This document shows positions 27,482 to 37,350 of a DNA stretch of 39,787 nucleotides, piece by piece. The position numbers and the translations under genes were made by a program. The notes below the pieces were generated by a model, which was given only the letters and a program-made list of their open reading frames with translations, did no database searches and was not told the origin of the DNA. Each line of letters opens with the position of its first letter. Position 1 is the stretch's first letter. The DNA is taken from assembly GCA_021203885.1 (NCBI GenBank), contig JAJQAH010000077.1, positions 1 through 39,787 of the forward strand, given 5' to 3'. This DNA is from Oscillospiraceae bacterium. GTDB taxonomy: Bacteria; Bacillota; Clostridia; Oscillospirales; Oscillospiraceae.

Positions 27482-27557
27482 TGGTGGGAATAACAGGGCT
27501 CGAACCTGTGACATCATGCTTGTAAGGCATGCGCTCTCCCAGCTGAGCTATACTCCC
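27482..27557 (-). tRNA. tRNA-Val (TAC)
   Basis: GGGAGTATAGCTC...CTTACAA...TATTCCCACCA cloverleaf. Confidence 0.95.
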
Positions 27558-27620
27558 CTGACCGTTCCCCGGTCGCCTGATGACCGGCTCAGTCGCGCTA
27601 TCCCCCGGACGACAGAAGAT

Positions 27621-27649
27621 ATTATACAGAAAGTTCGGGTGATTGTCAA
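27621..27649 (-). promoter_or_regulatory. Strong promoter of the tRNA cluster
   Basis: Minus strand TTGACA, 17 nt, TATAAT (full consensus). Confidence 0.85.
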
Positions 27650-27707
27650 CCGGAAAACATCGCGGATCGGAAATTGCCGCCGGAATGCCGGACGGCGGGC
27701 TCGGAGC

Positions 27708-29192
27708 TTACCTTCCGTAGCGGGCCGTCAGGTCCCCGATGCGGCCCGCCAGATTATAAGTCAGAGCATCCGGCCGGATCCGCCAGCGCCAGTTCCCGCC
27801 GGAAGTGCCCGGAATATTGGTCCGGGATTCGGCGCCCGTGCCCAGATAGTCCTGAAAAGGGGCAATGAACAGATCCGCCACGGAACCCATTCCGCCTCTG
27901 AGGATCCCCCATTCATAGCCCTCCTGCTCGTTCAGCCCGAGGTAGCGGCGGCAGAAGTCCAGCGTCTCCCTCGGCGTCTCCTCGATCCACTGGGAAAGAG
28001 GGGGGGTGTCGTGGGTGCCGGTGTAGCAGACACAGTTATGGGGATAGAAATGGGGCAGATAGATACTCGGATACCCCGGATCGAAGGCAAATTCCAGGAC
28101 TTTCATACCGGGGAACCCGGACATGTCCAAAAGTTTCCGGACATCGCTGGTCAGAAGACCGAGGTCCTCCGCAATAAAGATCTTGTCCGGGAAGTTTTTC
28201 TGCAGGGCGCGGATAAATTTGATCCCCGGTCCCTGGATCCATTTTCCGTTTTTGGCGTCCTCGGAACCGAAGGGTACGGACCAGTAACTCTCGAATCCGC
28301 GGAAGTGGTCCAGGCGTACGGCGTCGAACAGATGAAAGGCGCCGTCCAGACGCCGGATCCACCAGCCGAAATCATCATCTTCCAGCCGGTCCCAGCGGAA
28401 CAGGGGGTTGCCCCACAGCTGGCCGCCGTCCGAGAAGTGGTCCGGGGGGACGCCGCCGACCTCGGTCGGGGTCCCCTGCCGGTCCAGCTGGAACCACCGG
28501 GGATTTGCCCACACGTCGGCGGAATCCGGGGCCACGTAGATGGGCAGATCCCCGATGATGCCCACCTCATGGTCCGTTGCGTACGCATGCAGAGATTCCC
28601 ACTGGCGGAAGAATAAAAACTGAATGTAGACAAAAAGATCCACGTCGCTTTTCAGGGTATCCCGCCAGCGTTCGCAGGCTTCCGGCTTGTGAAGACGGAT
28701 ATCCTCTTCGGGCCAGAGCCACCACGGATCCATGCCGAAATGACGCTTCAGGGCCATGAAGAGGGCGTAATCGGGCAGCCATCCGGCGTTTTCGGCCCGG
28801 AAGGTGTCCACTTCCGCGGCGTCCCGGGCCAGACCGCGGCCGGCGGCCGTCTCGAGCAGCTGGAACCGCTGGCTGTAAATTTTCCCGTAGTCGATATGGT
28901 CCGGGTCGGAGCCCCAGTCGGGGGCCTCGGCCTCTTCCTGCGTCAGCAGTCCGTCCCGGATCAGGTCATCCGGGTCCACAAAGTAGGGGTTCCCCGCGAA
29001 TGTGGAGAAACTCTGATAGGGCGAGTCGCAGTAACCGGTGGGACCCACCGGCAGGATCTGCCACCAGTGCTGTCCCGACTGGTGGAGAAAATCCACCCAG
29101 TACCTGGCGCCCTGTCCCAGGCTTCCGATCCCGTAGCGGGACGGCAGGCTGAAGACGGGAAGTAATATACCGCTGCTTCTTTTCCACTCCAA
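27708..29192 (-). CDS. malQ: 4-alpha-glucanotransferase (amylomaltase)
   Basis: GH77 features: SYGIGSLG-like start, FVDPDDL, RLDHFRGFESYW, AEDLG and TGTHDT. Confidence 0.94.
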   Translation of the reverse strand: MEWKRSSGILLPVFSLPSRYGIGSLGQGARYWVDFLHQSGQHWWQILPVGPTGYCDSPYQSFSTFAGNPYFVDPDDLIRDGLLTQEEAEAPDWGSDPDHIDYGKIYSQRFQLLETAAGRGLARDAAEVDTFRAENAGWLPDYALFMALKRHFGMDPWWLWPEEDIRLHKPEACERWRDTLKSDVDLFVYIQFLFFRQWESLHAYATDHEVGIIGDLPIYVAPDSADVWANPRWFQLDRQGTPTEVGGVPPDHFSDGGQLWGNPLFRWDRLEDDDFGWWIRRLDGAFHLFDAVRLDHFRGFESYWSVPFGSEDAKNGKWIQGPGIKFIRALQKNFPDKIFIAEDLGLLTSDVRKLLDMSGFPGMKVLEFAFDPGYPSIYLPHFYPHNCVCYTGTHDTPPLSQWIEETPRETLDFCRRYLGLNEQEGYEWGILRGGMGSVADLFIAPFQDYLGTGAESRTNIPGTSGGNWRWRIRPDALTYNLAGRIGDLTARYGR

Positions 29193-29219
29193 AGCGTAAA
29201 CCCTCAGCGCGTCCGCGGG

Positions 29220-31844
29220 TCAGCGGGGAAATTTGATCTGCGCCTGGGCAGCCGCCAGACGGGCGATGGGTACGCGGTAGGGGGAGCAGGAGACGTAATC
29301 CAGGCCGGCCTTGTGGAAGAATTCGATGGAGACGGGATCGCCCCCGTGCTCGCCGCAGATGCCCAGATGGAGATCCCCGTTCGTCTCCCGTCCGAGTTTG
29401 ACGGCGGTCTGCACCAGGCGGCCGGTTCCGTCCGCATCAAAGTGGGCGAACGGATCGCTGTCCAGGATCTTCTTGTCCAGATAGACGGGCAGGAATTTGG
29501 CCGCGTCGTCCCGGCTGAAGCCAAAGGTCATCTGAGTCAGGTCGTTCGTGCCGAAACTGAAGAAATCCGCGTATTCGGCGATCTCGTCGGCCGTGACGGC
29601 CGCACGGGGCAGCTCGATCATCGTGCCCACATGATACTTCAGGTCCAGGCCGCTTTCGGCGATAATGTCGTCGGCCACCGAGCTGATCAGATCACGCATA
29701 TATTTGATCTCGGCCTGGGTGCCCACAAGCGGCACCATGATTTCCGGACAGATGGAGATGCCCTGTTCTTTGGACACGTTGACGGCGGCCTCGATGATGG
29801 CCCGCGTCTGCATCTCGCCGATCTCCGGGAAGAGGATGGGCAGCCGGCAGCCCCGGAGGCCCATCATGGGATTGACTTCCTGCAGGGAGATCACGGTCCC
29901 TTTCAGCTCGCTGAAAGGCAGGCCCATATCCTCCGCCAGCGCGGCGATCTCCTCGTCCTCCTTGGGCAGGAACTCGTGCAGAGGCGGATCCAGCAGCCGG
30001 ATGGTCACCGGCCGCTCGCCCATGACCTGGTAGATCCCCTCAAAATCCGCACGCTGCATGGGAAGCAGCTTGTCCAGCGCTTTTCTGCGCTGCTCCGGGT
30101 TCTTGGAGACGATCATCTCCCGCATGGCCATGATCCTGTCCTCCGCGAAGAACATATGTTCCGTACGGGTCAGGCCGATGCCCTGGGCGCCGAAGTTCAG
30201 GGCCGTTTTGGCGTCTTTCGGGGTGTCCGCGTTGGCGCGGACCTGAAGGCTGCGCACCTCGTCGGCCCAGCCCATGATCGTCCCGAAATCGCCGGACGTG
30301 CTGGCGTCCACCGTGGGGATCTGTCCCAGATAGATATTGCCGGTGGAGCCGTCCAGAGAGATGAACTCGCCGCGGTTGACTCTCTTTCCGCCCAGGGTGA
30401 TATACCCGTCGTTCTCATGCACCACCAGATCCCCGCAGCCGGCGACACAGCAGGCGCCCATTCCGCGGGCCACGACGGCCGCGTGGCTGGTCATGCCGCC
30501 CCGGGCGGTCAGGATGCCCTCGGCGGAAGCCATGCCCTCTATGTCCTCGGGGCTGGTCTCCAGACGGACCAGGATGACCGGGCCGTCCTTGCACTTTTCC
30601 TTGACCTCGTCCGCGGTGAACACCACGCCGCCGCAGGCGGCACCGGGCGAAGCGGCCAGGCCGGAAGCGACAGGCTCTGTCTTCTCCAGCGCCTCCGGAT
30701 CAAAGCGGGGATGGAGAAGCGTGTCCAGCTGGTTGGGCTCGATCTTCAGAAGAGCCTCCTCCTTGGTGCACATGCCCTCATTGACCATGTCCACGGCAAT
30801 CTTGAAGGCGGCCTGGGCGGTCCGCTTGCCGTTCCGGGTCTGGAGCATATACAGCTTGCCGTGCTCGATGGTGAACTCCATATCCTGCATATCCTTATAA
30901 TGCTTCTCCAGCGTCTCCGTGATCTGCACGAACTGGTCGTAGACGGCGGGATTGATCTCTTTCAGCTGGTCGATGGGCTGCGGCGTCCGGATCCCGGCCA
31001 CCACGTCCTCGCCCTGGGCGTCCATCAGGAACTCGCCGTACAGCTTTTTTTCTCCGGTGGCGGGATTGCGGGTAAACGCCACGCCCGTGCCGGAGTCGCT
31101 CCCCATGTTTCCGAACACCATCTCCATCACGTTGACGGCGGTGCCCCAGGAGTAGGGAATGTCGTTCATGCGGCGGTATACGTTGGCGCGGGGATTGTCC
31201 CAGGAACGGAAGACGGCCTTGACGGCTTCCATCAGCTGCTCGCTGGGGTCCTGCGGGAAATCCTCTCCCTTGGCGTTGCGGTAATACTCCTTGAATTCCT
31301 CCACCAGCTCCTTCATATCGTTTGCGTCCAGTTCGGAATCCAGTTTCACACCCCGCTGTTCTTTCTTCTTGTCGATCAGTTCCTCATAGTTGGATTTCGG
31401 CAGTTCCATGACCACGTCGGAAAACATCTGGATCAGACGGCGGTATGCGTCATACACGAACCGCTCGTTCCCGGTCAGCCGGATCATGGCCTCCGCCACC
31501 TGGTCGTTCAGGCCCAGGTTCAGGATCGTATCCATCATGCCCGGCATGGAGACCCGGGCGCCGCTGCGGACCGACAGCAGCAGGGGGGAGTCCGAGCCGC
31601 CCAGCTTCTTCCCGGTCTGCTCTTCCAGTTCGACCAGACTGGCCAGGATCTGCTCCTCGATCTCCGGGGCGATGGTGCGGTCATCTTCATAATAACGGGT
31701 ACAGGCCTCCGTAGTGATCGTGAACCCCTTGGGGACGGGCAGGCCGATCCGGGTCATCTCCGCCAGATTGGCGCCCTTTCCGCCCAGCAGCTCGCGCATG
31801 TCTTCATTTCCTTCCGAGAACATATACGTATACTTCACGCTCAT
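29220..31844 (-). CDS. ppdK: Pyruvate, phosphate dikinase
   Basis: GGKGANLAEM start, GGMTSHAAVVARGMG phospho-His region, GTNDLTQMTFGFSRDD, CGEHGGDP. Confidence 0.97.
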   Translation of the reverse strand: MSVKYTYMFSEGNEDMRELLGGKGANLAEMTRIGLPVPKGFTITTEACTRYYEDDRTIAPEIEEQILASLVELEEQTGKKLGGSDSPLLLSVRSGARVSMPGMMDTILNLGLNDQVAEAMIRLTGNERFVYDAYRRLIQMFSDVVMELPKSNYEELIDKKKEQRGVKLDSELDANDMKELVEEFKEYYRNAKGEDFPQDPSEQLMEAVKAVFRSWDNPRANVYRRMNDIPYSWGTAVNVMEMVFGNMGSDSGTGVAFTRNPATGEKKLYGEFLMDAQGEDVVAGIRTPQPIDQLKEINPAVYDQFVQITETLEKHYKDMQDMEFTIEHGKLYMLQTRNGKRTAQAAFKIAVDMVNEGMCTKEEALLKIEPNQLDTLLHPRFDPEALEKTEPVASGLAASPGAACGGVVFTADEVKEKCKDGPVILVRLETSPEDIEGMASAEGILTARGGMTSHAAVVARGMGACCVAGCGDLVVHENDGYITLGGKRVNRGEFISLDGSTGNIYLGQIPTVDASTSGDFGTIMGWADEVRSLQVRANADTPKDAKTALNFGAQGIGLTRTEHMFFAEDRIMAMREMIVSKNPEQRRKALDKLLPMQRADFEGIYQVMGERPVTIRLLDPPLHEFLPKEDEEIAALAEDMGLPFSELKGTVISLQEVNPMMGLRGCRLPILFPEIGEMQTRAIIEAAVNVSKEQGISICPEIMVPLVGTQAEIKYMRDLISSVADDIIAESGLDLKYHVGTMIELPRAAVTADEIAEYADFFSFGTNDLTQMTFGFSRDDAAKFLPVYLDKKILDSDPFAHFDADGTGRLVQTAVKLGRETNGDLHLGICGEHGGDPVSIEFFHKAGLDYVSCSPYRVPIARLAAAQAQIKFPR

Positions 31845-31971
31845 GATCTTTTCCGCCTTTCCCGCCCGGTAAGCGGGCAGGCGGAATTCACCTTCTTTCT
31901 AAATCATTTCCAAACAAAACCGCAGCGGGAAAGCCGGATTCCCGGCCAGAGAGTTCTTTCCCGCTCCGGAT
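31845..31971 (-). promoter_or_regulatory. Structured ppdK 5' leader with competing helices
   Basis: Minus strand: AGCGGGAAAG (31965-31956), CTTTCCCGCT (31933-31924), GCGGGAAAG (31865-31857); local hairpin TTCCGCC/GGCGGAA directly before the ATG. Confidence 0.55.
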
Positions 31972-31977
31972 AGTTTT

Positions 31978-32006
31978 ATCTTACAATCCTGATCGTTCCC
32001 TGTCAA
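31978..32006 (-). promoter_or_regulatory. ppdK promoter
   Basis: Minus strand TTGACA, 17 nt, TAAGAT. Confidence 0.7.
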
Positions 32007-32039
32007 GGGATTCGGGCCGAAATCCCAAGAAAAACCGCC

Positions 32040-33239
32040 TCACAGGGCCCGGAAGATCAGGCAGGAATTCTGGCCGCCGAAGCCGAAGGAATCGGACATG
32101 GCCGCATTGACCTCCGCCTCGGCGGGCTCCGCCGCCAGGTTCAGATCGAAGGCGGGCTCCTTCAGGCCCAGAGTGGGCGGGATCCGGCCGGTCCGGATCG
32201 CCTGGATACAGGCGACGGCCTCGGTCACGCCCCCGGCGCCCATCATGTGGCCGGTGGCGCCCTTCGTGGAGCTGATCAGCGGCTGCCGGTCCCCGAATAC
32301 GGCCCGGAGGGCTTCCGCCTCCGCGCTGTCGCCGTCCTTCGTGCCGGTGCCGTGGGCGTTGATATAGTCCAGTTCCTCCGGCGCCATGCCGGCGCTGTCC
32401 AGGGCCAGTTCCATGCAGCGTTTCTCGCCGTCCGGCAGGGGTGCCGTGGCGTGGTGGGCGTCGCAGGTGCCGGCCCAGCCGGCCAGCTCGGCGTACATCT
32501 CGGCGCCCCGCTCCGCGGCCGATTCCTCCCGTTCCAGGAGCAGCGCGCCGCCGCCCTCGCCGATGACGAAGCCGCTGCGGTCCGCATCAAAGGGCCTGCA
32601 GGCCAGCGCCGGGTCGTCGTTCCGGCGGGACAGAGCACCGGTATTGGCCAGGGAGTAGATCACCAGCGGGCACAGAATGGATTCGGCGCCCACGGCCAGG
32701 ACGGCGTCGGCCTGGCCGGCTTTCAGCATATTCGCGGCGGCGCTGACCGCATCCCCGCCGGACGCGCAGGCGGTGGACAGGGTCAGGCTGGGCCCTCTGA
32801 TATCGTGGGCGATGGCGATCTGGGCGGCCGCCATATTTCCCAGGATCCGGGGCACGAACCGGGGCCCCACGTTCTTGTGCACGGCCCGGGTCAGCATCTC
32901 CTGGGTCGCCGCGGTGGTGGCGATGCCGGCCATGGCGGTGCCCACGGTGATGCCCCGCCGCTCCGGAGAGGCCGGAAAGCCGCCTGCCAGCGCCTGGGCC
33001 GCGGCCGCGTATGCGTACTGGGTAAAGACGTCGGACTGGCGGATCAGGGCGGGGGACATCCACACGGCCGGGTCGAACTGGCTGACCTGCGCGGCCAGAC
33101 GAACGGCGAGACCGGAGGCGTCGAAGCGGGTGATCGGCCCGATGCCGCCCTGCCCGGCGATCAGGCTGCTCCAGTAGTCCTCCACGCCCACGCCCACCGG
33201 CGTGACCGCGCCCATTCCGGTAACGACGATCCTGCTCAT
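32040..33239 (-). CDS. Beta-ketoacyl-[ACP] synthase II-like (FabF family)
   Basis: STACASGGDAV (active Cys), NAHGTGTKDGDSAEA (His), KGATGHMMGAGG (Lys/His), SFGFGGQN. Confidence 0.92.
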   Translation of the reverse strand: MSRIVVTGMGAVTPVGVGVEDYWSSLIAGQGGIGPITRFDASGLAVRLAAQVSQFDPAVWMSPALIRQSDVFTQYAYAAAAQALAGGFPASPERRGITVGTAMAGIATTAATQEMLTRAVHKNVGPRFVPRILGNMAAAQIAIAHDIRGPSLTLSTACASGGDAVSAAANMLKAGQADAVLAVGAESILCPLVIYSLANTGALSRRNDDPALACRPFDADRSGFVIGEGGGALLLEREESAAERGAEMYAELAGWAGTCDAHHATAPLPDGEKRCMELALDSAGMAPEELDYINAHGTGTKDGDSAEAEALRAVFGDRQPLISSTKGATGHMMGAGGVTEAVACIQAIRTGRIPPTLGLKEPAFDLNLAAEPAEAEVNAAMSDSFGFGGQNSCLIFRAL

Positions 33240-33289
33240 AGAAAGCCCTCCGTTCCGCGGCCCCGGAAAGGGACAGCGGCGTATAATCC

Positions 33290-33318
33290 TTTACAACCGT
33301 AAAAATTCATGCTATGAT
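33290..33318 (+). promoter_or_regulatory. Promoter reading toward the LysR gene
   Basis: TTTACA, 17 nt, TATGAT. Confidence 0.5.
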
Positions 33319-33353
33319 GTTAAAAACGCATTAATCCGTCTCTGACGGCCGAA

Positions 33354-33380
33354 AATGTTCTTTCATCATTATAGAACATT
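33354..33380. promoter_or_regulatory. Candidate LysR-type regulator box
   Basis: AATGTTCT-N11-AGAACATT perfect inverted repeat in the divergent intergenic region. Confidence 0.65.
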
Positions 33381-33440
33381 CCACCGCCAAAAGCAAAAAA
33401 TTTCGCGGGGACGGAGCAGGAGAGGAGGAGACCGGCCGCC

Positions 33441-34337
33441 GTGGATCTCAATCAGCTGATCAGTTTCGTTACCGTGGCGCAGACCCTGAATTTCACCAGC
33501 GCGGCCAAACGCAACGGTGTGCCCCAGTCCACGGTCAGCCGCCAGATCGACAGCCTGGAGGAGCAGCTGGGGGCCCAGCTGTTTTACCGCACCCGGCGGC
33601 AGGTCCGGCTGACGGAGGAGGGCCGGATCTTCCTGCCCTACGCCCGGGAGACGCTGGCGCAGATGGAGGAGGGCATGGAGGCCGTGCGCAGGAGCCATGA
33701 AGGCGAGGAGGGCCGCCTGTCCTTGGCCGCGGTCAGCGCCGCCGGTCCTTTTCTGACCGAATGCCTGGGCGACTTCGCCCGGCAGTGCCCCAATATCGCG
33801 GTGGACCTGCGGCCCGCCTCGGCCGGGGACGGCCTGCCGGTGGCCAATACGGATCCCGTGGATTTCCACTTCCTTCCCAGGGAGATGGCAGAGGGGCAGG
33901 AGGAGTACGAGCTGCTGACCGTCTGCACGGACGATCTGGTGCTGGCCGTATCGCGGGAAAATCCAGTGGTCCGGGACGGCTTATCCTCCGAGACGCTCCA
34001 AAAAGAGAAATTTCTCCTGATCTCCGAGAAGGAGGACCCCATCCTGTATATGCAGGCCATGGACCTGTGCCAGTCCATGCGGTTCACGCCCGCCGTGACC
34101 GGCTGCTACGACAGTGTGGAAGCTTTACAGATCGGGGTGGCGGCCGGCCTGGGCGTGACCATCCTGCCGTCCCGCCTCGCCGCGGAGATGGAGGGGGGCG
34201 GCCTTGCCGTCCTGCCGTTCCCGGACGGGAGCCGGAGCATGACCTATGTGGCCGCCTGGAAGAAGAATCTGCTGAATCCGGCCGCGCGTCTGTTTCTGGA
34301 TATTCTCCGGCAGCGGGCCGGAAGTGAGGAGGGGTAA
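33441..34337 (+). CDS. LysR family transcriptional regulator
   Basis: N-terminal HTH MDLNQLISFVTVAQTLNFTSAAKRNGVPQSTVSRQIDSLEEQLG. Confidence 0.93.
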   Translation: MDLNQLISFVTVAQTLNFTSAAKRNGVPQSTVSRQIDSLEEQLGAQLFYRTRRQVRLTEEGRIFLPYARETLAQMEEGMEAVRRSHEGEEGRLSLAAVSAAGPFLTECLGDFARQCPNIAVDLRPASAGDGLPVANTDPVDFHFLPREMAEGQEEYELLTVCTDDLVLAVSRENPVVRDGLSSETLQKEKFLLISEKEDPILYMQAMDLCQSMRFTPAVTGCYDSVEALQIGVAAGLGVTILPSRLAAEMEGGGLAVLPFPDGSRSMTYVAAWKKNLLNPAARLFLDILRQRAGSEEG

Positions 34338-34342
34338 CAGGC

Positions 34343-34834
34343 ATGGCAGTCAGCATCCGGGAATACCGGGAGTCCGACACGGCGGACGCCGCGGAGATCT
34401 GGAACGCCGTCGTGGAGGAAGGCGCGGCTTTCCCCCAGACTGAGCCCCTGGATCAGCGGAGCGGCAGGGAATTTTTCCTCAGCCAGTCCCGGACGGGCAT
34501 CGCCTTCGACGACGAGACGGGAGAGATCCTGGGGCTCTATATCCTGCACCCGAACAACGTGGGGCGGTGCGGCCATATCTGCAACGCCAGCTACGCGGTC
34601 CGGGAGGACTGCCGGGGCCGGCATATCGGGGAACAGCTGGTGACGGACAGTATGGAGCGGGGGAAAGAACTGGGGTTCCGGATCCTGCAGTTTAACGCGG
34701 TGGTCAAGAGCAACACCCCGGCGCTCCGCCTCTATCAAAAACTGGGCTTTACGCAGCTCGGGACGATCCCGGGGGGCTTCCGGATGAAAGACGGCAGCTA
34801 CGCGGATATCGTGCCCCATTACCACGAGCTCTGA
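34343..34834 (+). CDS. GNAT family N-acetyltransferase
   Basis: SYAVREDCRGRHIGEQLV acetyl-CoA motif and FNAVVKSNTPALRLYQKLGF. Confidence 0.9.
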   Translation: MAVSIREYRESDTADAAEIWNAVVEEGAAFPQTEPLDQRSGREFFLSQSRTGIAFDDETGEILGLYILHPNNVGRCGHICNASYAVREDCRGRHIGEQLVTDSMERGKELGFRILQFNAVVKSNTPALRLYQKLGFTQLGTIPGGFRMKDGSYADIVPHYHEL

Positions 34835-34836
34835 CC

Positions 34837-35613
34837 ATGGGACAGAAGAAACGGATCGCGCTGATCACGGGCGCCTCCAGCGGACTGGGCGCGGAATTCG
34901 TCAGGCAGATGGATGAAGAGGAAGACCTGGACGAGATGTGGGTGATCGCCAGACGCCGGGAGCGGCTGGAGAAACTGGAATCCTCCGTCCGCACGCCTCT
35001 CCGGATCCTGCCGCTGGATCTGGCCCAGCGGGAATCCATGGACCGGCTGTCGGAGGAGCTGGAGCGCGAGCAGCCGGTGGTATCCATATTGATCAACGCA
35101 GCCGGTCTGGGTAAGATCGGAAGCTGGAAGGATATCCGGCGGCGGGACTGCGACAATATGGTCGACATAAACTGCCGGGCCGCCGTGGACGTGACGCAGA
35201 TTGCCCTTTCTTATATGGACCGGGGAAGCCGGATCCTGGAGATCTGCTCCACCGCCGCGTTTCAGCCCCTTCCGTATCTGAACGTGTACGCCGCCACCAA
35301 GGCGTTCCTGTACAGCTATACCAGGGCGCTGAGGGTGGAGCTGAAAAAGACCGGGATCTCGGTGACGGCCGTATGTCCATACTGGATCGGGGACACGGAA
35401 TTCATCGCGACGGCGCAGAAGACGGAGGGCAGCGGCTCGATCCGTCATTTTCCGTTCGCCTCCAGGGCATCCGATGTCGCGGCCTCCGCGCTGCGGGCCG
35501 GCAGGAGAAACGCCGCCGTCTGCACGCCGGGGCCGGTCGCCACCGGTCAGCGGGTCATCGCCAAGATCCTGCCGAGATCGCTGATGATGCGGCTGTGGTC
35601 GCTGATCCGCTGA
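34837..35613 (+). CDS. SDR family NAD(P)-dependent oxidoreductase
   Basis: ALITGASSGLGAEF, NAAG and YAATKAF. Confidence 0.9.
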   Translation: MGQKKRIALITGASSGLGAEFVRQMDEEEDLDEMWVIARRRERLEKLESSVRTPLRILPLDLAQRESMDRLSEELEREQPVVSILINAAGLGKIGSWKDIRRRDCDNMVDINCRAAVDVTQIALSYMDRGSRILEICSTAAFQPLPYLNVYAATKAFLYSYTRALRVELKKTGISVTAVCPYWIGDTEFIATAQKTEGSGSIRHFPFASRASDVAASALRAGRRNAAVCTPGPVATGQRVIAKILPRSLMMRLWSLIR

Positions 35614-35642
35614 AAAGACCGCCAGGAAAAGAGGTTTTATAA

Positions 35643-36770
35643 ATGGACAGGATCAAAAAGAATTTCGGGTTCGGCATGATGCGCCTTCCCATGAAGGGGG
35701 ATCAGATCGACTTCGATCAGACCAGCGCCATGGTGGACGTGTTCCTGCAGGACGGATTCAACTACTTCGATACCGCCCACGGCTATCTGGACGAACAGAG
35801 CGAGGTGGCGGTCCGGAAATGCCTGACCGACCGCTACCCCCGGGAGGACTATGTCCTGACGAACAAGCTGACCGGCATGTATTTTAAAAAGCAGGAGGAT
35901 ATACGTCCCCTGTTTCAAAAGCAGCTGGAGATCTGCGGGGTGGATTACTTCGATTTCTACCTGATGCACGCGCAGGTGGCCAATAATTATCCCCATTTCA
36001 GGGAATGCCGGGCCTACGAGACGGCGTTCGAGTTAAAGGAAGAAGGAAAAGTCCGGCATGTGGGTCTCTCTTTCCACGATACGCCGGAGCTTCTGGAGCA
36101 GATCCTGGCGGATTACCCGCAGGTGGAAGTCGTGCAGATCCAGCTGAACTATCTGGACTATGACGACCCAGCCGTGCAGAGCGGCGAGCTCTATGAGATC
36201 TGCAAAAGACACGGGAAGCCGGTCATCGTCATGGAGCCGGTGAAGGGCGGACACCTGGCCGACGTGCCGGAGGCCGCCCGGGAGATCCTGGACGGCCTGC
36301 ACGGGGGCAGCCCGGCCGGCTACGCCATCCGATACGCCGCCGGATTCGAGGACGTGTTCATGGTGATATCCGGGATGAGCTCGCTGGAGCAGATGGAGGA
36401 GAACGCCGGCGTTATGCGGGATTTCCGGCCGCTGGATCAGGAGGAGAGCGAGGCCGTGGAAAAGGTGCGGGAGATCATCCGCGCCGAGGATCTGATCCCC
36501 TGTACGGCCTGCCGTTACTGTGTCGCGGGCTGCCCGCAGGGCATCGATATCCCGGAGCTGTTTTCCCTGATGAACAAGAAGCAGCTCTATCACGACTGGA
36601 ACGCGGACTATTACTATCACCAGGTGCATACGTCGGAGGGCCGGAAAGCTTCCGACTGTGTCAAATGCGGAAGGTGCGAGAAGGCCTGTCCGCAGCATCT
36701 GCCGATCCGGTCCCTGCTGGAGGAAGTGGCGGAGGAATTTGAGACCGGAGAGGTGGAAACGGGGGATTAA
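35643..36770 (+). CDS. Aldo/keto reductase with C-terminal 4Fe-4S ferredoxin domain
   Basis: FDTAHGYLDE, KEEGKVRHVGLSFHD; C-terminal CTACRYCVAGCPQ and CVKCGRCEKACPQ. Confidence 0.92.
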   Translation: MDRIKKNFGFGMMRLPMKGDQIDFDQTSAMVDVFLQDGFNYFDTAHGYLDEQSEVAVRKCLTDRYPREDYVLTNKLTGMYFKKQEDIRPLFQKQLEICGVDYFDFYLMHAQVANNYPHFRECRAYETAFELKEEGKVRHVGLSFHDTPELLEQILADYPQVEVVQIQLNYLDYDDPAVQSGELYEICKRHGKPVIVMEPVKGGHLADVPEAAREILDGLHGGSPAGYAIRYAAGFEDVFMVISGMSSLEQMEENAGVMRDFRPLDQEESEAVEKVREIIRAEDLIPCTACRYCVAGCPQGIDIPELFSLMNKKQLYHDWNADYYYHQVHTSEGRKASDCVKCGRCEKACPQHLPIRSLLEEVAEEFETGEVETGD

Positions 36771-36774
36771 TCGG

Positions 36775-37350
36775 ATGAGTGAAAAAGGAAAGACGAACGT
36801 CAGGAACCTCGTTCTGGCGGCCATGTTCCTGGCCATCGGGATCGTGCTCCCGTTCATCACGGGGCAGATCCAGCAGATCGGGAATATGCTGCTGCCGATG
36901 CACATCCCGGTGCTGCTGTGCGGCCTGATCTGCGGCTGGCAGTACGGTCTGAGTGTGGGACTGATCGTACCCCTGCTGCGCTGTGTCCTTTTCGGGATGC
37001 CCGTTTTTTATCCCAATGCCATCGCCATGGCGTTCGAGCTGGCGACCTACGGGTTCGTGATCGGATTTTTGTACGGACACTCCCGCTGGAAATGCGTCGT
37101 CGCCCTGTACCGCAGCCTTCTGATCGCCATGGTGGCGGGCCGTCTCGTCTGGGGCGCCGCCGAGGTGGTCCTGCTGGGCGTCACCGGCAGCGCTTTCACC
37201 TGGGAGGCTTTCATCTCCGGCGCGCTTCTGACCGCCATACCGGGGATCATCATACAGCTGATCCTGATCCCCGCCATTATGCTGGCCCTGGACCGGACGG
37301 GACTGGTCCGGTTCACGAAGAAAAAGAAGACGGATGAGCAGACCGGCTGA
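36775..37350 (+). CDS. ECF transporter S component, substrate unassigned
   Basis: Small polytopic protein, LVLAAMFLAIGIVLPFITGQI and LLPMHIPVLLCGLICGW pattern; start at MSEKGKTNVR. Confidence 0.8.
   Translation: MSEKGKTNVRNLVLAAMFLAIGIVLPFITGQIQQIGNMLLPMHIPVLLCGLICGWQYGLSVGLIVPLLRCVLFGMPVFYPNAIAMAFELATYGFVIGFLYGHSRWKCVVALYRSLLIAMVAGRLVWGAAEVVLLGVTGSAFTWEAFISGALLTAIPGIIIQLILIPAIMLALDRTGLVRFTKKKKTDEQTG

Noticed and set aside
29313-31973. 886-aa plus-strand ORF opposite ppdK
   Set aside because: Shadow ORF; the real gene is ppdK with intact catalytic motifs on the minus strand.
32007-32026. GGGATTCGGGCCGAAATCCC hairpin as a fabF terminator
   Set aside because: Self-complementary but not followed by a T tract on the fabF-coding strand; it sits just upstream of the ppdK -35.
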